The notes under the pieces: model-generated
Databases searched by the model: none
The model's input: only the letters and a program-made list of their open reading frames with translations
Told to the model about the DNA's origin: nothing
Position numbers and translations under genes: made by a program
Part shown: positions 8,200-15,099 of the stretch, one piece after another
Position numbering within the stretch: position 1 is the first letter of the stretch
How the letters are laid out: each line of letters begins with the position of its first letter
NCBI GenBank assembly: GCA_020720705.1
Contig: DYOJ01000016.1
Location: 1 to 17,277, forward strand
Length of the DNA: 17,277 nt
Direction of reading: 5' to 3'
Source: Acetofilamentum sp.
Lineage (GTDB): Bacteria > Bacteroidota > Bacteroidia > Bacteroidales > JAADGE01

Positions 8200-11100
8200 A
8201 TGAAAAAGGTTTACGTATTTCTTGCATTAACATCTGCATTTTTCTCCCTTTTTGCCCAAACAAAAGACAATTTCGGCTACGAATTTTATGAAGTTCCTTA
8301 CGAATTTATTGATATTAAAACAACCGGAACTAAAATTACCGAACTTTCCGGAGGGCAAGATTTAGTCAGTTCCCCCATTAATTTGGGACAAAATTTCGAA
8401 TTCTACGGCACCGAATTCAATCAAATGCGCGTTGGAATTGACGGTTTTATTACCTTCGATGTCAGTTCTACAATTTCACAAGCCTATCTAAACACTTCGT
8501 TGCCAAATATTTCATCAATCAAAAATTTGGTAGGATTGTATTGGAACGACCTCAGCAATTATCACGATTGGAACGATATTTACTACCAAGCCGATGCCGA
8601 CAAAATGATTATTCAGTGGGATACACTGGCTATTGTGCAATATGGCGACTTCATCACGGCTCAAATCGTTTTGGACTTCTCCGAAAAATCTATCCGATTC
8701 AATTACAGAACCTTATACGACGACTCTAACGCGAACAACTATACGAATTGGTGTACCGTAGGTATCCAAAATGCCGACGGAACAGACGGAACGCAGATGG
8801 CTTACGACGGAACTTTTGCAAACGGATTCAGTTTGGAAAGCGAAAAATCCTACATCATTTACAAACCTTCTGTTTTTGAGCCGATTATAGGAATCCGGAC
8901 AGGAGTTTATATTGATGCGATTGATGTTCCGATTACACCGCAACCTGCCGAAGCTAACATCTATTACACGCTCGATGGCTCCACACCCACAACATCCTCA
9001 ACGCTTTACACAGTTCCGGTTCATATTACTTCCGACTGCACGCTGAAAGCCATCTCGGAAAAGGACGGAATCGTGAGCGAAATATATGCCGAAGAGCGGT
9101 ATTTTATTGTGAATCAAGGAACTGCAACAACGGGTGATATGGAGTTTTTCGGTTTGGCATCGCTTGCAAATTCGCCGTATTATGTGAACGGAAATATTAC
9201 GATTCCGACCAATCAATGTGTTGAAATTGAGCCTGGTGTGGAGATTATTTTCACCGGAAACTACAAATTTATCGTTCAGGGCTGTATCACGGCAAACGGA
9301 ACGGAAAATAATCACATAACATTCGACCGATTTGAGGCATTGACCTATCATTGGGCAGGAATGGAATTTAACACGCTTGATGTTTCTAACAGCAATTCGA
9401 TAATCAATTATTGTGATTTCAGAAATTCTTATGCACAATCCGCAACAGCTCCGGATTACAACGGCGGTGCGATTTTTGTTCGTTATTGGGATAATCTGAC
9501 AATTTCCAACTGTATTTTTGAAAACAATCGGGCAGATAACAACGGCGGAGCCTTGTTTATCAATTTTGCCGACATCGAAGTTTACGGAAATACATTTACC
9601 AATAATTCCGCTCTCTACGGCGGGGCAATTGACGTGCGCAATTCGGCTGCAAATATCCACAACAACTTGATTAACGACAACAAAGCAAGTTATGGCGGAG
9701 GTATAGCCCTGAATTTGAACACCGGCGGAACAGTGATTTCCGAAAACCAAATCATCGAAAATTCAAATCTCGACGGCGAGACATACGGCTACGGCGGCGG
9801 AATTTACGCCTACACTTGCGGCGCGAATTTTCACAACAACACCATTTCCGAAAACACAACGGTAAGCTCCGGCGGAGGTGTTTATCTGTATATGCCCGAC
9901 GGTATTGTTTTTGAAAACAACATCGTTTCTCTTAACCAAACAACACATTCGTCAAAAAGAACAGCTTCCGGTTACGAAGTTACTCAAACCGGTTTTGAAA
10001 AAAATGAAACCGGTTTTGACGGCAGTGAACTTGTATTTACGCATCCGAAACCAAAAATTCGTCCGCTGCAATCCAAAGAATTCGGCTCGGGCGGCGGAGT
10101 TGAAATTCAAGGCGGAACCGGGAGTTTTTTCAATAACGACATTTTCGGCAACAGTTCCGCGTACCAAGGCGGAGGAATTTATTTCGAATCTTCGGCAGTG
10201 GCTTTAAGCGGAAATATGATTCGTAACAATACGGCAAGTAGCGGCGGCGGACTTACTGTTCGCAACTCAAATGCCGTTTTTGCCAACAACATCATAATTT
10301 ACAATAATTCAACGGCTTACGGCGACGGAATTTACATAATAGATGCCTCGAATCCGGATTTCTACAACTCGGTAATCATGTATAATTCCGGAGATAATTT
10401 TTTCGGCGATATATATTGCGGCGATATGAGTTCAATGCCCGATTTTTATAACAGCGTTGTTTCTTACAAAGCAGACGGCGTGGACGGCGATTATATCAAC
10501 GGATGGTTATATACGGGAACAATGGAAAATTGTCATGAATTTTTTCCCTCATTCGTTTACGATAACGGAAATATAACGGGAATTGAAAATTTTTCGGCTT
10601 TGATAAACAACGGCGCGTCCGATATTTCGTCTCTTACCTTGCCCGCAACGGACATCCTTGGCAATCCGCGCGTGAACGAAGTCCCAATTGACATCGGTTG
10701 TTTTGAAAGTTCCGAACCGTTCACGGCAAATGTTCTCACGGGTGCTGTTTCGGGAACGCTCACTCCGGGTGTGTATTACGCACAAGACAACCTGATTGTG
10801 GAGCAAGACCAAACTCTAACGATAGAAGCCGGGACACACATTTTGTTTTGCGGCAACTTCGGACTGGATGTTTACGGACAAATCACTGCCTCGGGAACGC
10901 CCGAAAATCCCATTCTTTTCAGTTCTGCCGACACAACGCATTTCGATTCGCATCCATACTATTTCGGAGGTTGGCGCAATATGTATATCGAAAACGCAGC
11001 AAACTCAGTTTTTAATTGGTGCACTTTTTCGTATTCAAAACTGACAAATATTTTCCCCGCAACGAACTATTTATTCGGTGGATTTGCTTACATTTACAAT

Positions 11101-12102
11101 TCATCGCCCGAATTTAAAAATTGCACATTCGAAAAATCGAACACATCTGCCTACGGTGCTGCTTTGGCATATATTGATTGCGAAACCGGCGGCGGAATAG
11201 TTGAAAACTCTAAATTCGGCAATTGTAAAACACGAACCTATTCCGGCTGGGAATATACGGGCGGCGAAGGCGGTGCGATTTTCATTCAAAATTCAAGTCC
11301 GTATTTGGTTGGTAATATTTTTGAAAACAATGTGGCAACAAGCGGTTCGGGCGGATATCCGAAAGGTGGTGCAATTTGTGTTTACAATTCGCAATCGAAC
11401 ATCGTAAACAACACATTTGCAGGAAATTATTCATACAACGGCGGTGCGTTAATACTGATGGAAGCCGATGAAATTTCCATGAAAAATGATATTGATTTGG
11501 TTAATAATATTTTTACGGGAAACACTACCCAATCGGGAAGTTACGGCACTCAAATGTTTATCACGGATGAAACTTCTCAAATTTCCGTTTTGAACAACAA
11601 TATTGAGGGCGGTTACGATAATATACATCTCCCCGGCGGATTCAACGGCATTTTTACTGACAATATCGCCCAAAATCCCATATTTGAAGCGGATTATCGC
11701 TTAGCGGAAAACTCTCCCGGAGTTGATCTCGGTTTGCACGACATGCAAGCATACGCGCTTCCCGAAACCGATTTCTACGGTCTGGCTCGAATCTCCGGCG
11801 TGCGCACCGACATTGGCGCAAGCGAATTTCAGCATCCGGTCAGCATAAACTATGTATCTGAAAACGAATCACTTGGAAGTCCTAATCCGACAAAAAATTT
11901 TCTTTCGGTAAACTATCCGATTGAGGCAAAAGTGATATCAACAGAGTTTTACGATATTTACGGTAAAAAAATTCCGCAGGTAAAATTCGTCAAAACGGAT
12001 GAGGGTATGCAAACCAATCTATCAAATTTGGTAAACGGAATATACATTCTTAAAATAGTTACAGAAAAACAAATTTACACAACTGCAATCATCAAACAAT
12101 AA
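8200..12102 (+). CDS. Large T9SS-secreted protein with two tandem beta-helix modules
   Basis: A 1300-residue protein with a signal peptide (about 1-20, ends LFAQ). About 30-230 is a beta-rich domain of the kind common at the front of Bacteroidota exoproteins (QMRVGIDGFITF, LVGLYWNDL). About 237-302 is a chitobiase C-terminal-like module (IYYTLDGSTPTTSSTLY). Two right-handed parallel beta-helix modules follow, at about 313-840 and 844-1215. Each begins with a related segment (CVEIEPGVEIIFTGNY versus TLTIEAGTHILFCGNF), proceeds through GGxI/GGGI rungs, and ends in a choice-of-anchor-Q-like motif (DILGNPRVNEVPIDIGCFE and DFYGLARISGVRTDIGASEF). A T9SS sorting domain covers about 1227-1300 (SPNPTKNFLSVNY, GIYILKIV). 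No lyase catalytic residues can be assigned by eye. The likely role is surface polysaccharide binding or an adhesive stalk. The ATG at 8200 overlaps a decoy reading atgaaaaaatga, so the signal peptide decides the start. Confidence 0.85.
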   Translation: MKKVYVFLALTSAFFSLFAQTKDNFGYEFYEVPYEFIDIKTTGTKITELSGGQDLVSSPINLGQNFEFYGTEFNQMRVGIDGFITFDVSSTISQAYLNTSLPNISSIKNLVGLYWNDLSNYHDWNDIYYQADADKMIIQWDTLAIVQYGDFITAQIVLDFSEKSIRFNYRTLYDDSNANNYTNWCTVGIQNADGTDGTQMAYDGTFANGFSLESEKSYIIYKPSVFEPIIGIRTGVYIDAIDVPITPQPAEANIYYTLDGSTPTTSSTLYTVPVHITSDCTLKAISEKDGIVSEIYAEERYFIVNQGTATTGDMEFFGLASLANSPYYVNGNITIPTNQCVEIEPGVEIIFTGNYKFIVQGCITANGTENNHITFDRFEALTYHWAGMEFNTLDVSNSNSIINYCDFRNSYAQSATAPDYNGGAIFVRYWDNLTISNCIFENNRADNNGGALFINFADIEVYGNTFTNNSALYGGAIDVRNSAANIHNNLINDNKASYGGGIALNLNTGGTVISENQIIENSNLDGETYGYGGGIYAYTCGANFHNNTISENTTVSSGGGVYLYMPDGIVFENNIVSLNQTTHSSKRTASGYEVTQTGFEKNETGFDGSELVFTHPKPKIRPLQSKEFGSGGGVEIQGGTGSFFNNDIFGNSSAYQGGGIYFESSAVALSGNMIRNNTASSGGGLTVRNSNAVFANNIIIYNNSTAYGDGIYIIDASNPDFYNSVIMYNSGDNFFGDIYCGDMSSMPDFYNSVVSYKADGVDGDYINGWLYTGTMENCHEFFPSFVYDNGNITGIENFSALINNGASDISSLTLPATDILGNPRVNEVPIDIGCFESSEPFTANVLTGAVSGTLTPGVYYAQDNLIVEQDQTLTIEAGTHILFCGNFGLDVYGQITASGTPENPILFSSADTTHFDSHPYYFGGWRNMYIENAANSVFNWCTFSYSKLTNIFPATNYLFGGFAYIYNSSPEFKNCTFEKSNTSAYGAALAYIDCETGGGIVENSKFGNCKTRTYSGWEYTGGEGGAIFIQNSSPYLVGNIFENNVATSGSGGYPKGGAICVYNSQSNIVNNTFAGNYSYNGGALILMEADEISMKNDIDLVNNIFTGNTTQSGSYGTQMFITDETSQISVLNNNIEGGYDNIHLPGGFNGIFTDNIAQNPIFEADYRLAENSPGVDLGLHDMQAYALPETDFYGLARISGVRTDIGASEFQHPVSINYVSENESLGSPNPTKNFLSVNYPIEAKVISTEFYDIYGKKIPQVKFVKTDEGMQTNLSNLVNGIYILKIVTEKQIYTTAIIKQ
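9940..10083 (+). other. Insertion between beta-helix rungs of the large T9SS protein
   Basis: Residues about 581-628 interrupt the regular GGGI rungs with a stretch lacking the rung pattern. It contains two similar short words, TQTGFEKNETGF, and a proline- and lysine-rich tail (KPKIRPLQ). Rungs resume at GSGGGVEIQGG. It is probably an exposed loop protruding from the helix. The reading frame stays open, so it is not a frameshift. Confidence 0.5.
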
Positions 12103-12470
12103 AAATATCTGTTTTGAACTATGACCGCAAGAAAACATATAGTAGTATATGTTTGTACGAAAACGTATAAATTTTTGAAATTATGTAGGTTATAGTTATT
12201 TTTCCAAGCGAAGGTTTTGTCATACAGTTGTCAAACAATAGTCAAAAAGTAGTCATTTGTTGTTTATTTTTAGTTTCAAATCCGGAAAATGGTCAAGAAT
12301 TTCACATGGTTGAAGTTTGTAACTTTAACCCGGTTTTTAGGCGGTTTGCAAAGCCGCGCGATAGCGCAATGTGTTGTTGTGCATTCATTGATGTTCAAAT
12401 TGCTTCTCAAAGATAGATAAAATCTGCAAAAGGTAAAATGTGCTGAAACATTCTTCGCTTATCAGAGTAG
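12103..12470. other. Intergenic region between convergent genes, with short hairpins
   Basis: There is no convincing gene here. A 62-codon ORF (12228-12416) has neither family features nor a plausible leader. A GC-rich patch at 12341-12385 contains three adjacent small hairpins: gcggttt/aaagccgc with a bulged G (12341-12357), gcgc-gata-gcgc (12356-12367), and aatg/catt (12368-12385). The patch stands out against the AT-rich flanks and may be a degenerate palindromic repeat. Confidence 0.4.
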
Positions 12471-12513
12471 CGAAACAAAAAAAACTCGCATATTGCGAGT
12501 TTTTTTGTTTTCG
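12471..12513. terminator. Bidirectional terminator between convergent genes
   Basis: ctcgca (12485-12490) pairs with tgcgag (12494-12499) around a 3-nt loop. Outside this, an 8-A run pairs with a 7-T run, followed by cgaaac against gttttcg. The symmetric A- and T-tracts allow use from both sides. It sits 369 bp past the stop of the large T9SS gene and 15 bp past the stop of the minus-strand YqaE/Pmp3-type gene, so it probably serves mainly the latter. Confidence 0.85.
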
Positions 12514-12527
12514 CAGATAGAAAGACA

Positions 12528-12881
12528 TCAGCGGCTTAGCACAATAAAAGCGTGAATTATTCCGGGTAATCCGAATAAAAATGACCATAAAACATTGTAT
12601 AAAACTTCAATGCCCCAACCCGTGTAAAGACCCACTGCCAGCCACGGTATAAACAACGCCAAAATGTACAAGCCCACTACAGCACCTTTACGCTTCCATA
12701 ACTTTTCGGGTTTGGCCGATTTATCAGTGTCGGCTTGCTCAAAGGAGCCGTTGAAATCACCGACGGCAATAACCGACACGCCGTTGTTGTTTGCAACTTT
12801 TGCTGTTTCAGCAGCAAACACACTTGAAACGTTGAACATAAAAAATGCAGCAACAAAAAAAGTAATAACAAATTTAATCAT
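12528..12881 (-). CDS. YqaE/Pmp3-domain membrane protein with signal peptide
   Basis: A small 117-residue protein. Residues 1-23 look like a cleavable signal peptide (FFVAAFFMFNVSSVFA-A). Residues 24-62 form a polar linker ending in a KxxKLWKRK basic stretch. Residues 66-86 and 91-114 are two hydrophobic helices matching the YqaE/Pmp3 family: ALFIPWLAVGLYTGWGIEVL followed by NVLWSFLFGLPGIIHAFIVL, with the family's PGIIHA signature. Typical Pmp3 proteins are only about 50-60 residues and lack the N-terminal extension; a version with a leader and linker is known in Bacteroidota (from memory). Yeast Pmp3 modulates membrane potential and ion tolerance; the bacterial role is unclear, often linked to stress. 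It has its own candidate promoter upstream and a strong terminator 15 bp past its stop, so it is probably monocistronic. Confidence 0.8.
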   Translation of the reverse strand: MIKFVITFFVAAFFMFNVSSVFAAETAKVANNNGVSVIAVGDFNGSFEQADTDKSAKPEKLWKRKGAVVGLYILALFIPWLAVGLYTGWGIEVLYNVLWSFLFGLPGIIHAFIVLSR

Positions 12882-12960
12882 AATGGAATAATATTAAAGT
12901 TAGAAAATAATGATCTTCGGTAATTCGTCCATGCAGATATGACATTGTATTTGTACTCCG

Positions 12961-12988
12961 CAAAAGTAAGTATTTTTCTTAATTCAAA
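12961..12988 (-). promoter_or_regulatory. Candidate Bacteroidota promoter of the YqaE/Pmp3-type gene
   Basis: On the minus strand, TACTTTTG (12968-12961) matches the TAnnTTTG -7 element. A TTTG (12988-12985) lies 16 bp upstream as a possible -33 element, slightly closer than the usual spacing. Transcription would start near 12955, giving a leader of about 75 nt. The surrounding cttacttttgcggagtaca is typical in style for this phylum. Confidence 0.45.
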
Positions 12989-13120
12989 GGATTTCGATTA
13001 GAATTTTTTTAATCTTTTGTGTGAATACAGCTATTGAATCAATATCTGTTTTATATCAAAATGATTTTACTTTGCTGTTTATTACCTGCTTTGTGATGTC
13101 AATACCTCAGTTCGTATTTT

Positions 13121-14218
13121 CTATTTTTGACTTCTTGAAAAGTTGAAAGACCGGGAATAAACTTCATTGTTTGAAAGTTTACCGAGTTGGTCAAGAAAAC
13201 TCTTACAGTTTGCCTGTGAAAAAGATGCAATCGAATACCCATCAACCTGTATAAAATCCAATTCTATAGGTATCTCTTTCAAGAGCACAAAAATCTTAAT
13301 GTATATGGGCGTAAATGGGGGTTCAACATAAAACGGAAACCCGAGCTTTGGTAATACATGTGTTCCTGCTTTGAAAAAAACATTTTGTCCTTTATCATAA
13401 GGATAAATCATGGTCATGTTTTGCGTGTTATAATCTTTCGGATCGTAATAAAAAGCATAGATGTATGCATCCTTTTTCAAATTGATTGAAATTTCGTAGG
13501 GTTTTTCAACTACAAAATTGTAGTCTGTTACAGGCTTCCCTGTTTCAGAATTGGTGAACACAACTGAAAATAACTCCGGATTGTCCTTCAGTTCCATGAG
13601 TTGTTCGTAGTATTCATTGGGTTTATTTACAGGGATATCAAGGTTTTTACATTCATTTATTTCGGCAACCTCCGATATTTTCTTTTCGATTTCACCCGCA
13701 ACAACACAAGAAATGTTCGTATATGAACCGTATTTATCCGGAACAACATCAATTTCTGATATTGTGAGTTTCCTCGAATCCTCGGAGAACTTATATTTAC
13801 CGACTACATAAAAATCAGGGCGTTGTTTATCTAAAAATTCAGCCCAATAGTCTCCCTCATTTTTACCTTGCGGCACGGTAAAATATTTGTACATTGATTC
13901 GTCAATACGTTTATCTACATTTTCAGGGAACAAAATATTTTGAGTAATTTTGCCTTTTTGATTTGCAGACTTCATATAAGCTGCAACTTTATTGGTAAAC
14001 CGAATTCCAAAAGTAGTTTTTTCTCCGTCAATACGTTGAAAGAATGTAATTGCAATATTTGCATCTTTTGGTATTGAACTGCTATTGATACTTTTAACAA
14101 TTTTCTCAACTGTCTCGCTCGCTAAAACATCTACTCCGGAACCGGCGGAAAAGACTTGAGCGTTCAAGGGAAAGTATCCCCAAAGAATTGAAAAAATAAA
14201 AAGATAGATTTTTGTCAT
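13121..14218 (-). CDS. Secreted FlgO-like/DUF4384 protein
   Basis: A 365-residue protein with a signal peptide (about 1-20, ends PLNA-Q). Residues about 35-170 resemble the FlgO/CsgG-like fold of envelope proteins: a helix VEKIVKSI, a strand ANIAITFFQRIDGEKTTFG, a helix with FTNKVAAYM, and then DFYVVGKYKF, the usual 'is it present' strand. Residues about 237-310 match DUF4384 (KPYEISINLKKDAYIYAFYY, then MTMIYPYDKGQNVFFKAGTH). DUF4384 is often fused to, or encoded near, caspase-like or kinase domains, and the next gene upstream encodes a C14 caspase-fold protein. It lies 881 bp downstream of that gene on the same strand, so co-transcription is uncertain. The function is unknown; an envelope or periplasmic sensor or scaffold is a guess. 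The ATG start is supported by the signal peptide. Confidence 0.7.
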   Translation of the reverse strand: MTKIYLFIFSILWGYFPLNAQVFSAGSGVDVLASETVEKIVKSINSSSIPKDANIAITFFQRIDGEKTTFGIRFTNKVAAYMKSANQKGKITQNILFPENVDKRIDESMYKYFTVPQGKNEGDYWAEFLDKQRPDFYVVGKYKFSEDSRKLTISEIDVVPDKYGSYTNISCVVAGEIEKKISEVAEINECKNLDIPVNKPNEYYEQLMELKDNPELFSVVFTNSETGKPVTDYNFVVEKPYEISINLKKDAYIYAFYYDPKDYNTQNMTMIYPYDKGQNVFFKAGTHVLPKLGFPFYVEPPFTPIYIKIFVLLKEIPIELDFIQVDGYSIASFSQANCKSFLDQLGKLSNNEVYSRSFNFSRSQK

Positions 14219-14290
14219 GATATTTGGTTTTACACATTTTAAGGTTAATAGTTGAAAGTATATTTATTTCAAATGATTTTAGGAGTTTCA

Positions 14291-14398
14291 TGTCAAGCCT
14301 CTTCTGACGTTTCCATGTCCTTGCGGACGATGGAAAGCCCTTACTGACCTGCATTCGTCCGTAGGACAATGTAGCGTCATTTCAAAATTGACTTGACA
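14291..14398. repeat. Nested inverted repeat of two bulged hairpins (REPIN- or MITE-like)
   Basis: The 108-bp element is bounded by tgtcaag (14291-14297) and cttgaca (14392-14398). A second inverted pair lies inside it, tgacg (14305-14309) and cgtca (14375-14379). Within that sit two hairpins. Hairpin 1 (14310-14336) pairs tttccatgtcc with ggac-g-atggaaa, leaving one bulged G on the 3' arm. Hairpin 2 (14350-14373) pairs tgcatt-c-gtcc with ggacaatgta, leaving one bulged C on the 5' arm. The bulges are placed as mirror images, so the two hairpins are inverted copies of one unit, as in REPINs. It begins 73 bp upstream of the DUF4384 gene. Confidence 0.65.
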
Positions 14399-14541
14399 GT
14401 CGGTATTCGTAAATATTTGTAATTTAAGTATTTCACTGCTTTTTTTTATTTATACTAAAAAAACGTCTGCTTTCTTTTCTTTTATACTTTATTAAAAATT
14501 TAATAATCAGAAATGATAGTGTCTTAAATCCGTTGATTAAA

Positions 14542-14599
14542 GTTTAGCGTGGACGCTAAACGCATAGTATTTTGTATGTTGCAAGCGCCCACGCTTGCA
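14542..14599. repeat. Paired-palindrome (REPIN-like) element, copy 2
   Basis: gtttagcgtggacgctaaac (14542-14561) is the exact reverse complement of palindrome B of the element at 5596-5615. After a 19-bp spacer comes gcaagcgcccacgcttgc (14581-14598), a diverged palindrome with a CC-type centre; a flanking t/a pair (14580/14599) extends it. As in copy 1, the order is GG-type then CC-type, with different spacer sequence and length. The spacer has no visible similarity to that of copy 1. Confidence 0.7.
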
Positions 14600-14975
14600 C
14601 TTCAACGCATTTAGCCCACTACCCAGAAAATTATCACATTTTCAAATTTCCAAATTAACACATTTTCAGTATATAAAAAAATTCTAAAAACTTAATATGC
14701 TATTGAGTCCACACCGAAAAGTCTAAAATGACTACGAATTCAAGAATTATTACGAATTTTGATAAACTTATAACTATTTGTATATAAACTACTTACCGAT
14801 ATTGTTTCAACAAATCGTAGTTTTAAAAGTTATTTTCGGAGCGGACTCTTTATACGGTTTATGGTTGAGAGTTTACATGCGGTATTAATGGTAAAAGATT
14901 AATTTCAGATAAAGTTCAGTTTATCGGTTTATTTGTTTAATCGTTTAATTTACAATAATTTTCAACAAAATTTCT

Positions 14976-14997
14976 ACCGAATTTCCACCGAATTTCC
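14976..14997. repeat. Tandem duplication of accgaatttcc
   Basis: Two exact 11-bp copies lie head to tail (14976-14986 and 14987-14997) in the noncoding spacer downstream of the caspase-fold gene. Only two units are present; slippage is a sufficient explanation. Confidence 0.6.
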
Positions 14998-15099
14998 TAA
15001 TGACTCTTGATTTATGACCAATCTCAATCTGATGCCGATTATTGTATATTACAATTTGAAACCTCAACGTTTTCCCGAAGGTCATTATTGAATCGAACA

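Larger units (their letters stand above)
14219..15099. other. 881-bp AT-rich spacer holding two palindromic elements
   Basis: No gene is supported in this spacer between two minus-strand genes. It holds the element at 14291-14398 and the paired palindrome at 14542-14599, both listed separately. It also holds a duplicated phrase cacattttca (near 14636 and 14660), a tandem accgaatttcc pair (14976-14997), and a small hairpin attgta-tat-tacaat (15041-15055) 45 bp past the caspase gene stop without a T-tract. The remainder is low-complexity AT-rich DNA. Confidence 0.5.

Noticed and set aside
8998..9750. 250-codon open frame on the minus strand
   Set aside because: It lies antisense to the beta-helix gene, whose plus-strand protein has clear signal, repeats and sorting domain. 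The antisense product is rich in C, V and I with no family features, as expected for a shadow of repetitive codons.
12228..12416. 62-codon plus-strand ORF
   Set aside because: Cysteine-rich product with no family resemblance, and it covers hairpin-forming noncoding DNA; not supported as a gene.
14106..14369. 87-codon minus-strand frame crossing the nested inverted repeat
   Set aside because: It overlaps the start of the DUF4384 gene in another frame and reads through a palindromic element; no protein-like pattern.
14636..14669. Direct repeat of cacattttca as a regulatory site
   Set aside because: Low-complexity AT-rich phrase of a type common in this sequence background; no position relative to a promoter supports it.
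15041..15055. Terminator for the caspase-fold gene
   Set aside because: The 6-bp stem attgta/tacaat is AT-rich and no T-tract follows on the minus strand.
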